A stretch of DNA of 64,000 nt from the NCBI RefSeq assembly GCF_034372165.1, contig NZ_CP139698.1:1054001-1118000 (forward strand), in the 5' to 3' direction. Below the pieces are notes generated by a model, which worked only from the letters and a program-made list of their open reading frames with translations, made no database searches and was not told the DNA's origin. Source of the stretch: Christiangramia sp. OXR-203. Lineage in GTDB: Bacteria > Bacteroidota > Bacteroidia > Flavobacteriales > Flavobacteriaceae. Positions within the stretch are counted from its first letter, which is position 1. Each line of letters begins with the position of its first letter. Positions 27,542 to 36,711 of the stretch are shown here, piece by piece. The translations under genes and the position numbers were made by a program.

Positions 27542-28183
27542 TTAGTCTAATCTATTGATATAAAAGTCGCTGTATCTAGCTTCGTTAAAGGTAAATAGAT
27601 TTTTTGCAAGTGGTTGATCTGTCTTGAAACTTTTCACTGTGATCGTCACTTTAGTCCCATTCTCCTGGGTCTGGATCATATTGTAAATATGCTTGGTTTG
27701 AGTATCGATCCCAAGGAGAATGTTTTTGATCTCAGCTTTGCTATCCTTTGGTGTAAGTTTTACATACTGGATCTCTCTGCCTTTTACATTCTGGGTGATA
27801 TCCATTTTGTAGTTATACCCATTTTGATAAAATGTGAACATTTTCGAAGGTGTGATACTGTTGCTATCTTCCTCAACATAATTGGAAATGTTAATCTCCT
27901 CGTCTTCTGGAATGATGGTATAGATCTTTTTCCCGTCAAACATCTGCGTGGTCCCCATTAAATTCAACAGGTATTTATCCCCGTCAATACTAACATCTCC
28001 GCGAGTTTCCTGGCTTACATTCTCAGCTTCGTTTTCAAGTGAATACTTGAATTCTATGACCATATTGTCATAATTCTTCACCTTTGCTGAAACTTCATTT
28101 AGTAATTTCTGAGCTTTTGATGCTTCCTGCGCCTGTACTCCAAAACTGAGTATAGCTGCCAAAATAAATACTAATCTTTTCAT
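27542..28183 (-). CDS. LolA-like outer-membrane lipoprotein carrier protein
   Basis: A 213-residue periplasmic chaperone. Starting at 28183 gives a signal peptide (RLVFILAAILSFGVQAQ). The fold markers are VIEFKYSLENEAENVSQETRG and QMFDGKKIYTIIPEDEEINI, typical of LolA/DUF4292-type lipoprotein carriers. An ATG 27 bp upstream would overlap the end of ftsK and is less likely. It would ferry lipoproteins to the outer membrane. Confidence 0.85.
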   Translation of the reverse strand: MKRLVFILAAILSFGVQAQEASKAQKLLNEVSAKVKNYDNMVIEFKYSLENEAENVSQETRGDVSIDGDKYLLNLMGTTQMFDGKKIYTIIPEDEEINISNYVEEDSNSITPSKMFTFYQNGYNYKMDITQNVKGREIQYVKLTPKDSKAEIKNILLGIDTQTKHIYNMIQTQENGTKVTITVKSFKTDQPLAKNLFTFNEARYSDFYINRLD

Positions 28184-28193
28184 TCTAATTTTT

Positions 28194-30575
28194 TTAGTCT
28201 GGTTTTTCATTTAATAGTTGATCGAGCGCTACCATATCTGTAATTAAAACCTGTCTTGCCTTACTTCCTTCAAATGGACCAACGATGCCAGCGGCTTCCA
28301 GTTGATCTATTATTCTACCTGCACGGTTATAACCAAGTTTTAATTTACGCTGAAGCAAAGAAGCCGAGCCCTGCTGGGCAGTTACGATCACTTCGGCAGC
28401 CTCACGAAACAGCTTGTCTCGCTCGCTCACATCTATATCAAGTCCTGTGCCACTTTCCTCGCTTTCATATGCAGGAAGTTGGTGTGCTTCAGGGTAAGCT
28501 TTTTGCGATCCAATGAACTCGGTGATCTTGTCTACCTCCGGAGTGTCCACAAATGCACACTGCAGTCTTTTCAACTCATTTCCCTGTGTAAATAACATAT
28601 CTCCACGACCAATTAGTTGGTCTGCTCCCTGGCTGTCCAGAATAGTTCGGGAATCGATCTTGGACGTTACTCTAAAAGCGACTCTGGCCGGGAAGTTTGC
28701 CTTAATGATACCGGTAATAACGTTTACCGAAGGTCTTTGTGTTGCGATGATCAAATGAATTCCAATGGCACGTGCAAGCTGAGCCAGTCTGGCGATAGGA
28801 GTTTCAACTTCCTTCCCGGCCGTCATGATCAAATCTGCAAATTCATCTACTACTAAAACGATATACGGCAGGAATTTATGTCCGTCATTTGGATTTAACT
28901 TTCTTGCCTTAAACTTCGTATTGTATTCTTTTAAGTTACGGCACATGGCATCCTTTAAAAGATTGTATCGATCATCCATTTCGATACACAAAGAATTCAG
29001 GGTGTTGATCACCTTTGTATTATCGGTGATGATCGCTTCACCATCATCCGGTAATTTTGCCAGGTAGTGGCGCTCTATTTTGTTGAATAAGGTAAGCTCC
29101 ACTTTTTTAGGATCCACGAGTACAAATTTTACTTCTGCCGGATGCTTTGAATAAAGTAGGGAAGTAAGAATTGCATTTAAACCAACAGATTTACCCTGTC
29201 CGGTAGCACCAGCCATTAGCATATGCGGCATTTTCGCCAGGTCAACTACAAAAGTCTCATTACTTATAGTTTTTCCCAAAGCAAGCGGTAACTCCATTTC
29301 TGCCTTCTGAAATTTAGGCGAAGCGATCACCGAGCGCATGGATACTATGCTGGCATTTTTATTTGGTACCTCAATACCAATGGTTCCTTTACCTGGAATT
29401 GGAGCAATGATCCTGATGCCAAGTGCAGAAAGCGAAAGAGCAATATCATCCTCAAGATTCTTGATTTTGGAAATACGAATCCCGGCTTCAGGGACGATCT
29501 CATATAAAGTTACTGTTGGACCAACGGTTGCTTTGATCTGCGCAATTTCGATTTTATAGTTCTTTAGCGTATCGACAATACGATTCTTGTTTTCCTCCAG
29601 TTCTTCCTGGTTGATCGTGATAGTGCCGCCATAATCCTTAAGTAATTCGATCGTTGGGAATTTATAATTCTTCAGCTCAAGGGTTGGGTCAAATTCACCA
29701 AAATCCTTTACCAGTTTTTGACTCAGGTTATCTTCTTCTTCCTCTTCAGGAGCAGCTTCAACTTCCATAGCCACATTATCCTCTTCTACCGGAGCTTTGA
29801 CTTCCATCTTCGGAATAGCTTCCGGGCTGGTCTTTTTCTCAGGTTTCTTTTCTGGTTTACTGCTTAGGTCAACTTCTGCAGGTTTTTCTTCATCTTTTGG
29901 TGTGACTACTTCTTTTTTCCATTCGAGTTCTTCATCAGTTTCTGAAACATTTGCCTGATGCTTTTGCATCGCAGTCTGAAGTTCCTGTTTTCCTGTATTA
30001 AGGTAAGATCCAACCAATTCAGGAGTAATCTTTAGTCGAATTGCGAGGTAAGCAATTAGAAGAAATAGCATTAATAGAATGCTTCCGAAGAAACCCAGAT
30101 AATCCTGTAAAAAATCATTGGTTTCATATCCGATTCTACCTCCCAGAAGTGCATTCTTTTCAGCAAAATAACCAAGAACTATGGAGATCCAGACCATCAC
30201 GAGTATTCCCCAGAACCAGTATTTTCTCAAATTGGAGATTTTAAATCCTAAGAATAAATAGATGCCACTTAGCAGTATTAAAAATGCGATGGAGAAAGAG
30301 GCTAGTCCGAAGCCTTTGTAGACAAAAAAGTCACTTACAGATGCACCAAATTTACTCAACCAGTTCCTGGCTTCCACGTCACGATTCCCCAGTTCCTGAA
30401 GTACACTCTGATCTGCCTGCCAGTTAAAAAGAAAGGAAATAAAGGCAACTATAAGTCCCAGACCAAATAGCATAAGAAAACTTCCAAGCACTACTTTTTG
30501 CTGCCTGTTGAGGCTCAAAGATAGTTTACTGGTTTTTTTAGTGGTTTTCCTGGTCTTAGGTTTCTTTTTGGCCAT
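28194..30575 (-). CDS. ftsK: DNA translocase FtsK/SpoIIIE
   Basis: A 793-residue septal DNA pump. Four or five N-terminal membrane helices (to about residue 180), a charged Glu/Lys-rich linker (about 205-290), then the motor with GATGQGKSVGLN (Walker A) and VVDEFADL (Walker B), and a C-terminal gamma winged-helix domain with GYNRAGRIIDQLE for binding KOPS-like sites. The start at 30575 gives MAKKKPKTRK. It heads the ftsK-lolA-lptF-ribB operon. Confidence 0.96.
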   Translation of the reverse strand: MAKKKPKTRKTTKKTSKLSLSLNRQQKVVLGSFLMLFGLGLIVAFISFLFNWQADQSVLQELGNRDVEARNWLSKFGASVSDFFVYKGFGLASFSIAFLILLSGIYLFLGFKISNLRKYWFWGILVMVWISIVLGYFAEKNALLGGRIGYETNDFLQDYLGFFGSILLMLFLLIAYLAIRLKITPELVGSYLNTGKQELQTAMQKHQANVSETDEELEWKKEVVTPKDEEKPAEVDLSSKPEKKPEKKTSPEAIPKMEVKAPVEEDNVAMEVEAAPEEEEEDNLSQKLVKDFGEFDPTLELKNYKFPTIELLKDYGGTITINQEELEENKNRIVDTLKNYKIEIAQIKATVGPTVTLYEIVPEAGIRISKIKNLEDDIALSLSALGIRIIAPIPGKGTIGIEVPNKNASIVSMRSVIASPKFQKAEMELPLALGKTISNETFVVDLAKMPHMLMAGATGQGKSVGLNAILTSLLYSKHPAEVKFVLVDPKKVELTLFNKIERHYLAKLPDDGEAIITDNTKVINTLNSLCIEMDDRYNLLKDAMCRNLKEYNTKFKARKLNPNDGHKFLPYIVLVVDEFADLIMTAGKEVETPIARLAQLARAIGIHLIIATQRPSVNVITGIIKANFPARVAFRVTSKIDSRTILDSQGADQLIGRGDMLFTQGNELKRLQCAFVDTPEVDKITEFIGSQKAYPEAHQLPAYESEESGTGLDIDVSERDKLFREAAEVIVTAQQGSASLLQRKLKLGYNRAGRIIDQLEAAGIVGPFEGSKARQVLITDMVALDQLLNEKPD

Positions 30576-30687
30576 AGGTAGGTTGACGATTTTCGGCAAA
30601 AATACAAATTAGCCTTATCCAAATTAAGGAAAAAAAACTTCATTTTTCAAAGTTGCCTCGATTACTAGTCGTAAACGACTGGTTTTA

Positions 30688-31255
30688 CTATTTATTCTTT
30701 AAGTAGGGTAGGAGTGCTGCTATAAATTTATCGAAAGCTTCTATACGTGGTAAGTGTCCGGTATCTGGAATTTCCACCAATTTCGCTTTCGGGATTTTTT
30801 GCGGTTATTTCCCCGAGCTGATATTATAATTCCATACTTGCTTCCCAGGTTTTTATCTAAGGCTGTTCGATCTTCGGTTCATATGATTAATAATGTTGGC
30901 ATTTGTAGATCCTTAAATTCATATACCACAGGTTGGGTAAGAATCATTTCATAGGCTTTCCGAATCCTGTCTGGTCTGGAACCAGCACATTAAATCCTGA
31001 TTTTTGAAGAGTATCTATGGTAGTCAGCCAGTATGCGCCGTTGAAATTCTTGCTATGTAATAAGGTCGCAGTTTCACCAATATGATTCTCCGTCTCTATC
31101 TACATATTGGCGATTGTAAAGGTGCTTTTCTGAATATGAAGCTTAAGAAAATCTACGTCACAAGAATATTCGTAATTCTCCAAATCCATGTCCAGTTCCT
31201 ATAATTCCTGAGTTGTAAAAATCAAAATGGTACACAGGCAGAGACTATATAACAG
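30688..31255 (-). pseudogene. Decayed alpha/beta-hydrolase gene
   Basis: Conserved peptides of an alpha/beta hydrolase survive in order but in different frames. Near 31090-30980 is TLLHSKNFNGAYWLTTIDT and FNVLVPDQTGFGKP; near 30965-30860 is MILTQPVVYEFKDLQMPTLL interrupted by TGA; near 30800-30688 is IPKAKLVEIPDTGHLPRIE ending at a TAG. The part holding the nucleophile serine is deleted, and a frameshift lies in the A6 run at 30795-30800. It fills the gap between dgkA and ftsK and is not translatable. Confidence 0.85.
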
Positions 31256-31277
31256 ACACTGCTTCCTTAGTAAGAAA

Positions 31278-31643
31278 TTAAGTGGTTATATATGGAATAT
31301 AAATAAATCCGGCGATGACGATTGCAATGATTGCAGCGATAAAAACAGCACCTGCAGCAATGTCTTTAATATGTCCAATCTTATTATGAAAGTCGGGATG
31401 TACAAAGTCTGCCATTGCTTCTATGGCTGAATTCAATCCTTCTGCAGACATGACCATTCCGATTGCTACAAATTGAAACATCCATTCTGTTCTGGTAATA
31501 TCAAAATACCATCCCGCGATGCAGACCAGAATTGAAATGACAAACTGCACCTGAATGCTGGCTTCGTAGCGAAGCAGCAGTAGTGCACCTTTTAAGGCGT
31601 ATCCTCCTCCTCTGATTCTCTTTCCGAGGAAAGTGTTTTTCAT
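31278..31643 (-). CDS. dgkA: Diacylglycerol kinase family protein
   Basis: A 121-residue membrane protein with three helices. The family signature EGLNSAIEAMADFV is at about residues 65-80. It phosphorylates diacylglycerol or undecaprenol. Its ATG overlaps the stop of the peroxidase gene (TAATG), so the two are coupled. The ATG lies at 31641-31643, just after tpx. Confidence 0.9.
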   Translation of the reverse strand: MKNTFLGKRIRGGGYALKGALLLLRYEASIQVQFVISILVCIAGWYFDITRTEWMFQFVAIGMVMSAEGLNSAIEAMADFVHPDFHNKIGHIKDIAAGAVFIAAIIAIVIAGFIYIPYITT

Positions 31644-32143
31644 TATAACAGGGTTTTCAGCGCAGCAAGATAGTCTGGTTCATCCTCAATTTTAGGTACT
31701 TGCTGGGAATGTATCACTTTAGCATCTTCATCAAGAACAACCACTGCACGAGATAGCAAACCTTCAAAAGGTCCATCAAGAATTTCAACACCATAATCTT
31801 TACCGAAGTTTCTATCACGAAAATCTGATAAGTTTACTACCTGGTTCAATTCTTCATCACTTACAAATCTTTGTTGAGCAAAAGGTAAATCCCTGGAAAT
31901 ACAAAGTATCACCGTATCCTTTAATTCTGATGCTCTTTTATTAAAATTACGAACAGAAGTCGCACAAACTCCTGTATCTATACTTGGGAAGATATTAAGA
32001 ATAACTCTCTTTCCTTTATAATCATCGAGGGTTCCAATCGAAAGATCAGATTTAATTAACTCAAAATGAGGAGCTTTCTCGCCAAGTGCTGGAAGCGAGC
32101 CGTACGTAGTTACCGATTCTCCACCAAGTTCAATCTTTGCCAT
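31643..32143 (-). CDS. tpx: Thiol peroxidase
   Basis: A 166-residue atypical 2-Cys peroxiredoxin. The peroxidatic cysteine lies in SIDTGVCATSVRNFNKRA; the resolving cysteine follows in TVILCISRDLPFA. It reduces H2O2 and alkyl peroxides with thioredoxin. A -7-like box (TAAATTTA, 32166-32173) lies upstream. It is the first gene of a pair with dgkA. Confidence 0.95.
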   Translation of the reverse strand: MAKIELGGESVTTYGSLPALGEKAPHFELIKSDLSIGTLDDYKGKRVILNIFPSIDTGVCATSVRNFNKRASELKDTVILCISRDLPFAQQRFVSDEELNQVVNLSDFRDRNFGKDYGVEILDGPFEGLLSRAVVVLDEDAKVIHSQQVPKIEDEPDYLAALKTLL

Positions 32144-32213
32144 TTCTATACATATATTAGATTGCTAAATTTATAGGATTGTCTTTCGGTTATTACTAAA
32201 ATTATCATAAAAC

Positions 32214-32248
32214 AACAAAGGCCATTCCACAATGAAACAGCCTTTGTT
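32214..32248 (-). terminator. Terminator of the peroxiredoxin-thioredoxin operon
   Basis: A 9-bp perfect stem (AACAAAGGC / GCCTTTGTT) with a 17-nt loop, followed on the minus strand by GTTTTATG. It lies 21 bp beyond the stop of the last gene at 32269. Confidence 0.55.
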
Positions 32249-32268
32249 ATTTGAATTGTCAGAAAAGA

Positions 32269-32517
32269 TTATTTGTCTATAGACCCTAACACTTTTTTGA
32301 CGAAATTATTAGCAGCATCTCTTTCAGGAGTACCGTCTTCTATCATTTTATGCACTTCTACAGCCCCACAAAGATTGGTAAGTAATTCTCCAATCACGTC
32401 CATTTCTTCTTCAGAAACTGAACGGTGCTCAGTAAAACTTTCAAGAACATCAATAGTACTTTCAAGTTTGTTAACTTCGTTGTTTCGCTGTAAATGCTTA
32501 ATTACTGGTAACTTCAT
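32269..32517 (-). CDS. Small conserved protein of the peroxiredoxin operon (DUF6952-like)
   Basis: An 82-residue, soluble, acidic helical protein. I recall this type, next to thioredoxin and peroxiredoxin genes in flavobacteria, as DUF6952, but the name is from memory. It overlaps the thioredoxin gene by 20 bp. No cysteine pair is present; a single C sits in LTNLCGAVE. A partner role in peroxide stress is inferred from context only. Confidence 0.65.
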   Translation of the reverse strand: MKLPVIKHLQRNNEVNKLESTIDVLESFTEHRSVSEEEMDVIGELLTNLCGAVEVHKMIEDGTPERDAANNFVKKVLGSIDK

Positions 32518-32812
32518 CTACTAAGCTTTTTAATTGGTCAAACTTGTTAGTTTGAACCTGATTCTTAAAACTTCCATTTTTAAAAGTTGCAAACGTTGGA
32601 AGGTTATCAACTTTCGCCAGTTTTCTTGATTCCGGATACTTTTCAGCATCTACAAGAATAAACTGTGCATTTTCATGCTCTGCAGATAACTTTTTGAATT
32701 TTGGCTTCATTAGACGACAGTTTCCACACCATCCCGCCATGTACTGTACAACAACAGTATCATTATCGTTTACAATCTCGCTTAAATTATCCTGATCTAA
32801 TTCCTTAATCAT
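32498..32812 (-). CDS. Thioredoxin family protein
   Basis: A 104-residue thioredoxin-fold protein with active site WCGNCRLM, so CGNC replaces the usual CGPC. It lies between peroxiredoxin and the DUF6952-like gene and is likely the peroxiredoxin's reductant. The start at 32812 has no alternative upstream. Confidence 0.88.
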   Translation of the reverse strand: MIKELDQDNLSEIVNDNDTVVVQYMAGWCGNCRLMKPKFKKLSAEHENAQFILVDAEKYPESRKLAKVDNLPTFATFKNGSFKNQVQTNKFDQLKSLVDEVTSN

Positions 32813-32849
32813 AGCAATTTTTTTAATGTTATTAATTCAGGGGTACTTC

Positions 32850-33488
32850 TTAGTTAAGGCTTAAGTATGAAGCAACACCTTCGCGGTCTGCATTCATTCC
32901 TTCTTTACCTTCTTCCCAGTTCGCTGGACAAACCTCACCTTTTTCCTGTACGTGCGTATAAGCATCGATCAATCTTAGGAATTCGTTTACGTTTCTTCCA
33001 AGTGGCATATGGTTCACACCTTCATGGAAAATTGTTCCTTCCTCATCAATAAGGTAAGTTGCTCTATAAGTCACATTATCACCTTCAAGAGTTACAGCAC
33101 CTGTTTCATCATCATAAGTTTCGCTCATGATATCAAGAATATCAAGTCTTGAACTTAGGTTACGGTTGCTGTCTGCAAGAATTGGGTACGTTACACCTTC
33201 AATTCCACCATTATCCTTAGGAGTGTTCAACCAGGCAAAGTGAACTTCAGGAGTATCACAAGATGCTCCAACTACCATTACATTTCTCTTTTCGAACTCA
33301 GCCATTGCATTTTGAAATGCATGTAGCTCTGTAGGACATACGAAAGTAAAGTCTTTTGGGTACCAGAATAAAAGAACTTTCTTGTTGTTCTTCTGAGCTT
33401 CTTCCAAAATATTCAGTTTGAAAGTATCACCCATTTCGTTCATCGCGTCTACACTAAGATTTGGAAATTTTTTTCCTACTAAAGCCAT
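32850..33488 (-). CDS. Typical 2-Cys peroxiredoxin (AhpC/Prx1 type)
   Basis: A 212-residue peroxidase. The peroxidatic cysteine is in FTFVCPTELHAF and the resolving cysteine in GEVCPANW, so it should dimerise and reduce H2O2 or organic peroxides. It is followed by a dedicated thioredoxin. A perfect -7 box and an OxyR-like tetrad lie upstream, suggesting peroxide induction. Confidence 0.93.
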   Translation of the reverse strand: MALVGKKFPNLSVDAMNEMGDTFKLNILEEAQKNNKKVLLFWYPKDFTFVCPTELHAFQNAMAEFEKRNVMVVGASCDTPEVHFAWLNTPKDNGGIEGVTYPILADSNRNLSSRLDILDIMSETYDDETGAVTLEGDNVTYRATYLIDEEGTIFHEGVNHMPLGRNVNEFLRLIDAYTHVQEKGEVCPANWEEGKEGMNADREGVASYLSLN

Positions 33489-33532
33489 AATATTATATCT
33501 TTTAAAATTAAAAATGTTCTTTTTCTACGGTG

Positions 33533-33540
33533 CAAAAGTA
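33533..33540 (-). promoter_or_regulatory. -7 promoter box of the peroxiredoxin operon
   Basis: TACTTTTG on the minus strand is a perfect TAnnTTTG box, 45 bp upstream of the peroxiredoxin ATG. Confidence 0.75.
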
Positions 33541-33592
33541 TCATCTTCACTGCGTTTTCAGGACATTTCAAATTTTATGATTTTATCACACA

Positions 33593-33639
33593 ATAGAGTA
33601 TGTCTATGCACTATAAAATCAACGATAGCGGTACTCTAT
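33593..33639. promoter_or_regulatory. OxyR-like binding element (ATAG-N7-CTAT twice)
   Basis: ATAG (33593) and CTAT (33604) are 7 bp apart, and ATAG (33625) and CTAT (33636) again 7 bp apart. The two halves are separated by 17 bp instead of the canonical 7, one helical turn more. It lies 53-106 bp upstream of the peroxiredoxin -7 box. The flanks also form ATAGAGTA/TACTCTAT. Confidence 0.6.
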
Positions 33640-33690
33640 AATCATCAAATGCTCAGAAATTTAGCATTTAAGTTAAGATTTTGTCAATGA

Positions 33691-35163
33691 TTACTTGGTA
33701 GAAATTTTTCTGATTTTAAGTCCGATGGCAGCGAAAAGAAGGGTCATAAACGGACTCAGATAATTAAAGAATGCGTAACCGGCATAGGAAAGCACAGGAA
33801 CACCCAAAACTCCACTATGATAAGCTCCACAAGTATTCCATGGAATAAGTACAGAAGTTACTGTTCCAGAATCTTCAAGGCTACGGCTAAGATTTTCCGG
33901 TGCAAGACCTTTATCCTTATAAGCTTTTGCAAACATTTTTCCCGGTACTACAATAGCCAGGTATTGGTCTGAAGCGGTAACGTTCAAAGCAAGACAACTA
34001 AATACGGTACTTGCAAACAACCCAAAGGTGGTATGGAAAAGATTTAGAAGAGCTTTGCTAATTCTGGATAGGGCCCCAATTGCTTCCATAATTCCACCAA
34101 ATACCATGGCGCAAATGATTAGCCAGATAGTTCCTAGCATTCCCTGCATTCCGCTGGAAGCAAACAGGTCATTAAGAGTTTCAGAATCGGTTTCTACAGC
34201 AGTGTCTACCGTAATGGCATTCATGAGCCCTTTATATCCACTTATAAAATTGAGTTCATTCATTCCACTTACTGCCAGTACAATGTCTGGTTGTACAATA
34301 AGAGCGGCAACCGCTCCGGCAAGAGTTCCAACCAGCAAGGCTATAAGCGGGGATGTTTTTTTAACGATCAGAAATATTACAATCACCGGTACAATGAATA
34401 ACCATGGCGTAATGGTAAAGCTTTTTTCAATGGACGCCAGTATTGCTGAAGTATCTGTAGTTCCACTTGTATCCAGATTAAGTCCAATAATTATAAAAGC
34501 GATAAGGGTAATTGTGATCGTAGGCACTGTGGTTAATGCCATGTATTTTATGTGCGTAAAAAGATCTGTTCCCGCCATGGCCGGAGCAAGATTCGTAGTA
34601 TCACTTAAAGGAGACATTTTGTCCCCAAAATAGGCTCCGGAAAGAATTGCACCCGCCGTCATGCCCAATCCAATTCCTAGCGCATCAGCGATCCCGATCA
34701 GGGCAATACCAACGGTAGCTGAAGTTGTCCAGCTACTCCCCGTAGCTACGGAGATCACAGAACATATAACCACACAGGCAGCCAGAAAAATCGTAGGATT
34801 TAGAATTAATAGTCCGTAATAGATCATGGTAGGAATAATTCCGCTTATAAGCCAGGTTCCTGCGAGAGCTCCGACCATTAAAAGTATAAGGATCGCTCCG
34901 GAAGTGCTTTGAATATTGCCTGCAACTTCATCGACCATGGTATCAAACTTTACCTTATTGAAGTAACCAACGATCGCAGCAACAGCTCCTCCAAGTAATA
35001 GAATGAACTGGTTAGAACCTCCAAGAGCATCATCGCCAAAAACGAAAACATTGAATGCTAGCATAGCAACAAGAATAAGTACCGGAATTAACGCTTCCCA
35101 GATACTTAATTCCTTATTCTCAATTACAGGTTCATTTTGAGGATTTGCAGCAGAGTTTTCCAT
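33691..35163 (-). CDS. NhaC-type Na+/H+ antiporter
   Basis: A 490-residue membrane protein with about 12 helices and the motifs SGAYFGDKMSPLSDTTNL and IPWNTCGAYHSGVLG of the NhaC family. It exchanges sodium for protons, as expected for a marine bacterium. A hairpin (35194-35238) precedes it. It is the only ion carrier in the region. Confidence 0.93.
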   Translation of the reverse strand: MENSAANPQNEPVIENKELSIWEALIPVLILVAMLAFNVFVFGDDALGGSNQFILLLGGAVAAIVGYFNKVKFDTMVDEVAGNIQSTSGAILILLMVGALAGTWLISGIIPTMIYYGLLILNPTIFLAACVVICSVISVATGSSWTTSATVGIALIGIADALGIGLGMTAGAILSGAYFGDKMSPLSDTTNLAPAMAGTDLFTHIKYMALTTVPTITITLIAFIIIGLNLDTSGTTDTSAILASIEKSFTITPWLFIVPVIVIFLIVKKTSPLIALLVGTLAGAVAALIVQPDIVLAVSGMNELNFISGYKGLMNAITVDTAVETDSETLNDLFASSGMQGMLGTIWLIICAMVFGGIMEAIGALSRISKALLNLFHTTFGLFASTVFSCLALNVTASDQYLAIVVPGKMFAKAYKDKGLAPENLSRSLEDSGTVTSVLIPWNTCGAYHSGVLGVPVLSYAGYAFFNYLSPFMTLLFAAIGLKIRKISTK

Positions 35164-35193
35164 TCAGGAGATTCTATTTTTATGGCATAAATA

Positions 35194-35238
35194 AAGCCTT
35201 AGGGTATTCTGAAAATCGTCAGATTTACCTTAAGGCTT
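35194..35238 (-). terminator. Long hairpin between the gamma-lyase gene and nhaC
   Basis: AAGCCTTAGGGTA (35194-35206) pairs with TACCTTAAGGCTT (35226-35238) with a single G.T wobble; the loop holds TCTGA/TCAGA. On the minus strand it is followed by TTTATTTATG. It may terminate the gamma-lyase transcript. Confidence 0.45.
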
Positions 35239-35319
35239 GAAAATTTATAACCGGTCGTTAATATTGTTCATTTTTTTATGAACGTAATTTTACGACATTC
35301 GGCTTAATCCTGCAAAATT

Positions 35320-36534
35320 TTAGACCATTTCAGCACACAGGATGCCGACTTCTTCCATACAGGCTTTCATCATTTGGTAAGTTCTTGCGATATCATTATC
35401 CAACCCTATGGAAAATCGAATTAAACCATCACTTAATCCCATTTCTTTCTGCTCTTCTTCAGGAATTTCCGAAGAGGTTGAAGTTCCAGGTGCGCTGAAC
35501 AGGGTTTTGTAAAATCCTAAACTTACAGCAAGATAGCCAAGGTTTCTTTCCTGCATAAGTTCCATTAATTCATTGGCTTTGTCCAGTGAACCAACATCTA
35601 GGGTCAACATTCCACCAAAACCATAAGATTCGTTCATCATGTTTTTAAAAGTTTCATGTCCTGGATGGGATTCCAACCCCGGGTACACGGTTTTCAATCC
35701 ATCTTCCTGAAATTTAAGAGCCAGGAACATCGCATTGTGACTATGTTGCTTCATGCGAATGTGCAGGGTTCGTAAATTCTTCAGAATAGAGGCAGCACGC
35801 AGACTATCCATAGTAGGTCCTAGTAGCATAGCAGCGCCATCATTCACATTTCTAAGGTCATTTATAAATTCCGTAGTGCCACAAACGACTCCGCCAACAG
35901 TATCACTGCTACCGTTGATAAATTTGGTTAAACTATGAATTACCACATCTGCACCTAGTTTAATCGGACTAACAGAAAGTGGTGAGAATGTATTGTCAAC
36001 TACCAGTTTGGAATTAGAACCTTTTGAAATTTTAGCCAGTGCTTCAAGATCTGCGATCTCCAACAAAGGATTGCTAACACTCTCGCAGTAGATCACTTTT
36101 GTATTCTTCTGAAGCGTATTCTGCACCAATTCAGGTTTCGTGATATCTACAAATGTGGTTTCAATTCCAAACTTGGGAGCGAAATTCTTCAGAAATGCAT
36201 AAGTACCGCCATAAACGGTTCTGCTACAAACAATATGGTCACCGGCATTGCAAAGCTGCATGAGCACCGATGTGATCGCGCCCATCCCGGAAGCAGAAAC
36301 GTTAGCAGATTCTGTTCCTTCCATTGCCGCAAGTGCTTCCCCCAGATAAAGATTGGATGGAGAGGAATGCCGGGAATATAAGTAACATCCTTCAGCATTA
36401 CCTTCAAAGGTATCAAACATGGTTTTAGCAGTAAGGAAAGTGTAAGTTGAAGAATCGGATATAGAAGGGTTAACACCTCCAAATTCTCCAAAATATTGTA
36501 ATTCCTGAATGCGATCTGCTGGTTTGTATTTCAT
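35320..36534 (-). CDS. PLP-dependent methionine gamma-lyase / Cys-Met metabolism enzyme
   Basis: A 404-residue PLP enzyme of the cystathionine gamma-synthase class. The Schiff-base lysine lies in VIHSLTKFINGSSDTVGG; SRHSSPSNLYLGEALAAMEG and ISDSSTYTF are typical. I start at the ATG at 36532-36534; an ATG 30 bp upstream is possible. Methionine gamma-lyase or a related C-S lyase is the best guess. It is divergent from an Lrp regulator likely to control it. Confidence 0.83.
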   Translation of the reverse strand: MKYKPADRIQELQYFGEFGGVNPSISDSSTYTFLTAKTMFDTFEGNAEGCYLYSRHSSPSNLYLGEALAAMEGTESANVSASGMGAITSVLMQLCNAGDHIVCSRTVYGGTYAFLKNFAPKFGIETTFVDITKPELVQNTLQKNTKVIYCESVSNPLLEIADLEALAKISKGSNSKLVVDNTFSPLSVSPIKLGADVVIHSLTKFINGSSDTVGGVVCGTTEFINDLRNVNDGAAMLLGPTMDSLRAASILKNLRTLHIRMKQHSHNAMFLALKFQEDGLKTVYPGLESHPGHETFKNMMNESYGFGGMLTLDVGSLDKANELMELMQERNLGYLAVSLGFYKTLFSAPGTSTSSEIPEEEQKEMGLSDGLIRFSIGLDNDIARTYQMMKACMEEVGILCAEMV

Positions 36535-36603
36535 AATTTCTGAATTTATATATCCAAATTTCATTCAAAACCGCTCAAGAACAAGCAACATGTCTTTCAA
36601 TAG

Positions 36604-36645
36604 AATATAAAACTATATATTATTTATATTTCAGATTATATATCT
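36604..36645. promoter_or_regulatory. AT-rich inverted repeats in the gamma-lyase/Lrp divergent region
   Basis: AATATAAA (36604-36611) and TTTATATT (36623-36630) form a perfect 8-bp inverted repeat with an 11-bp spacer; AGATTATATATCT (36633-36645) is a second, imperfect palindrome. Lrp-type proteins prefer such AT-rich palindromes. Confidence 0.4.
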
Positions 36646-36711
36646 AATTTAGAGCCACAATAATATTTTTTACCGTAAAATTATAAGTTCAGAATTCCTT
36701 AAAACAAGCGT

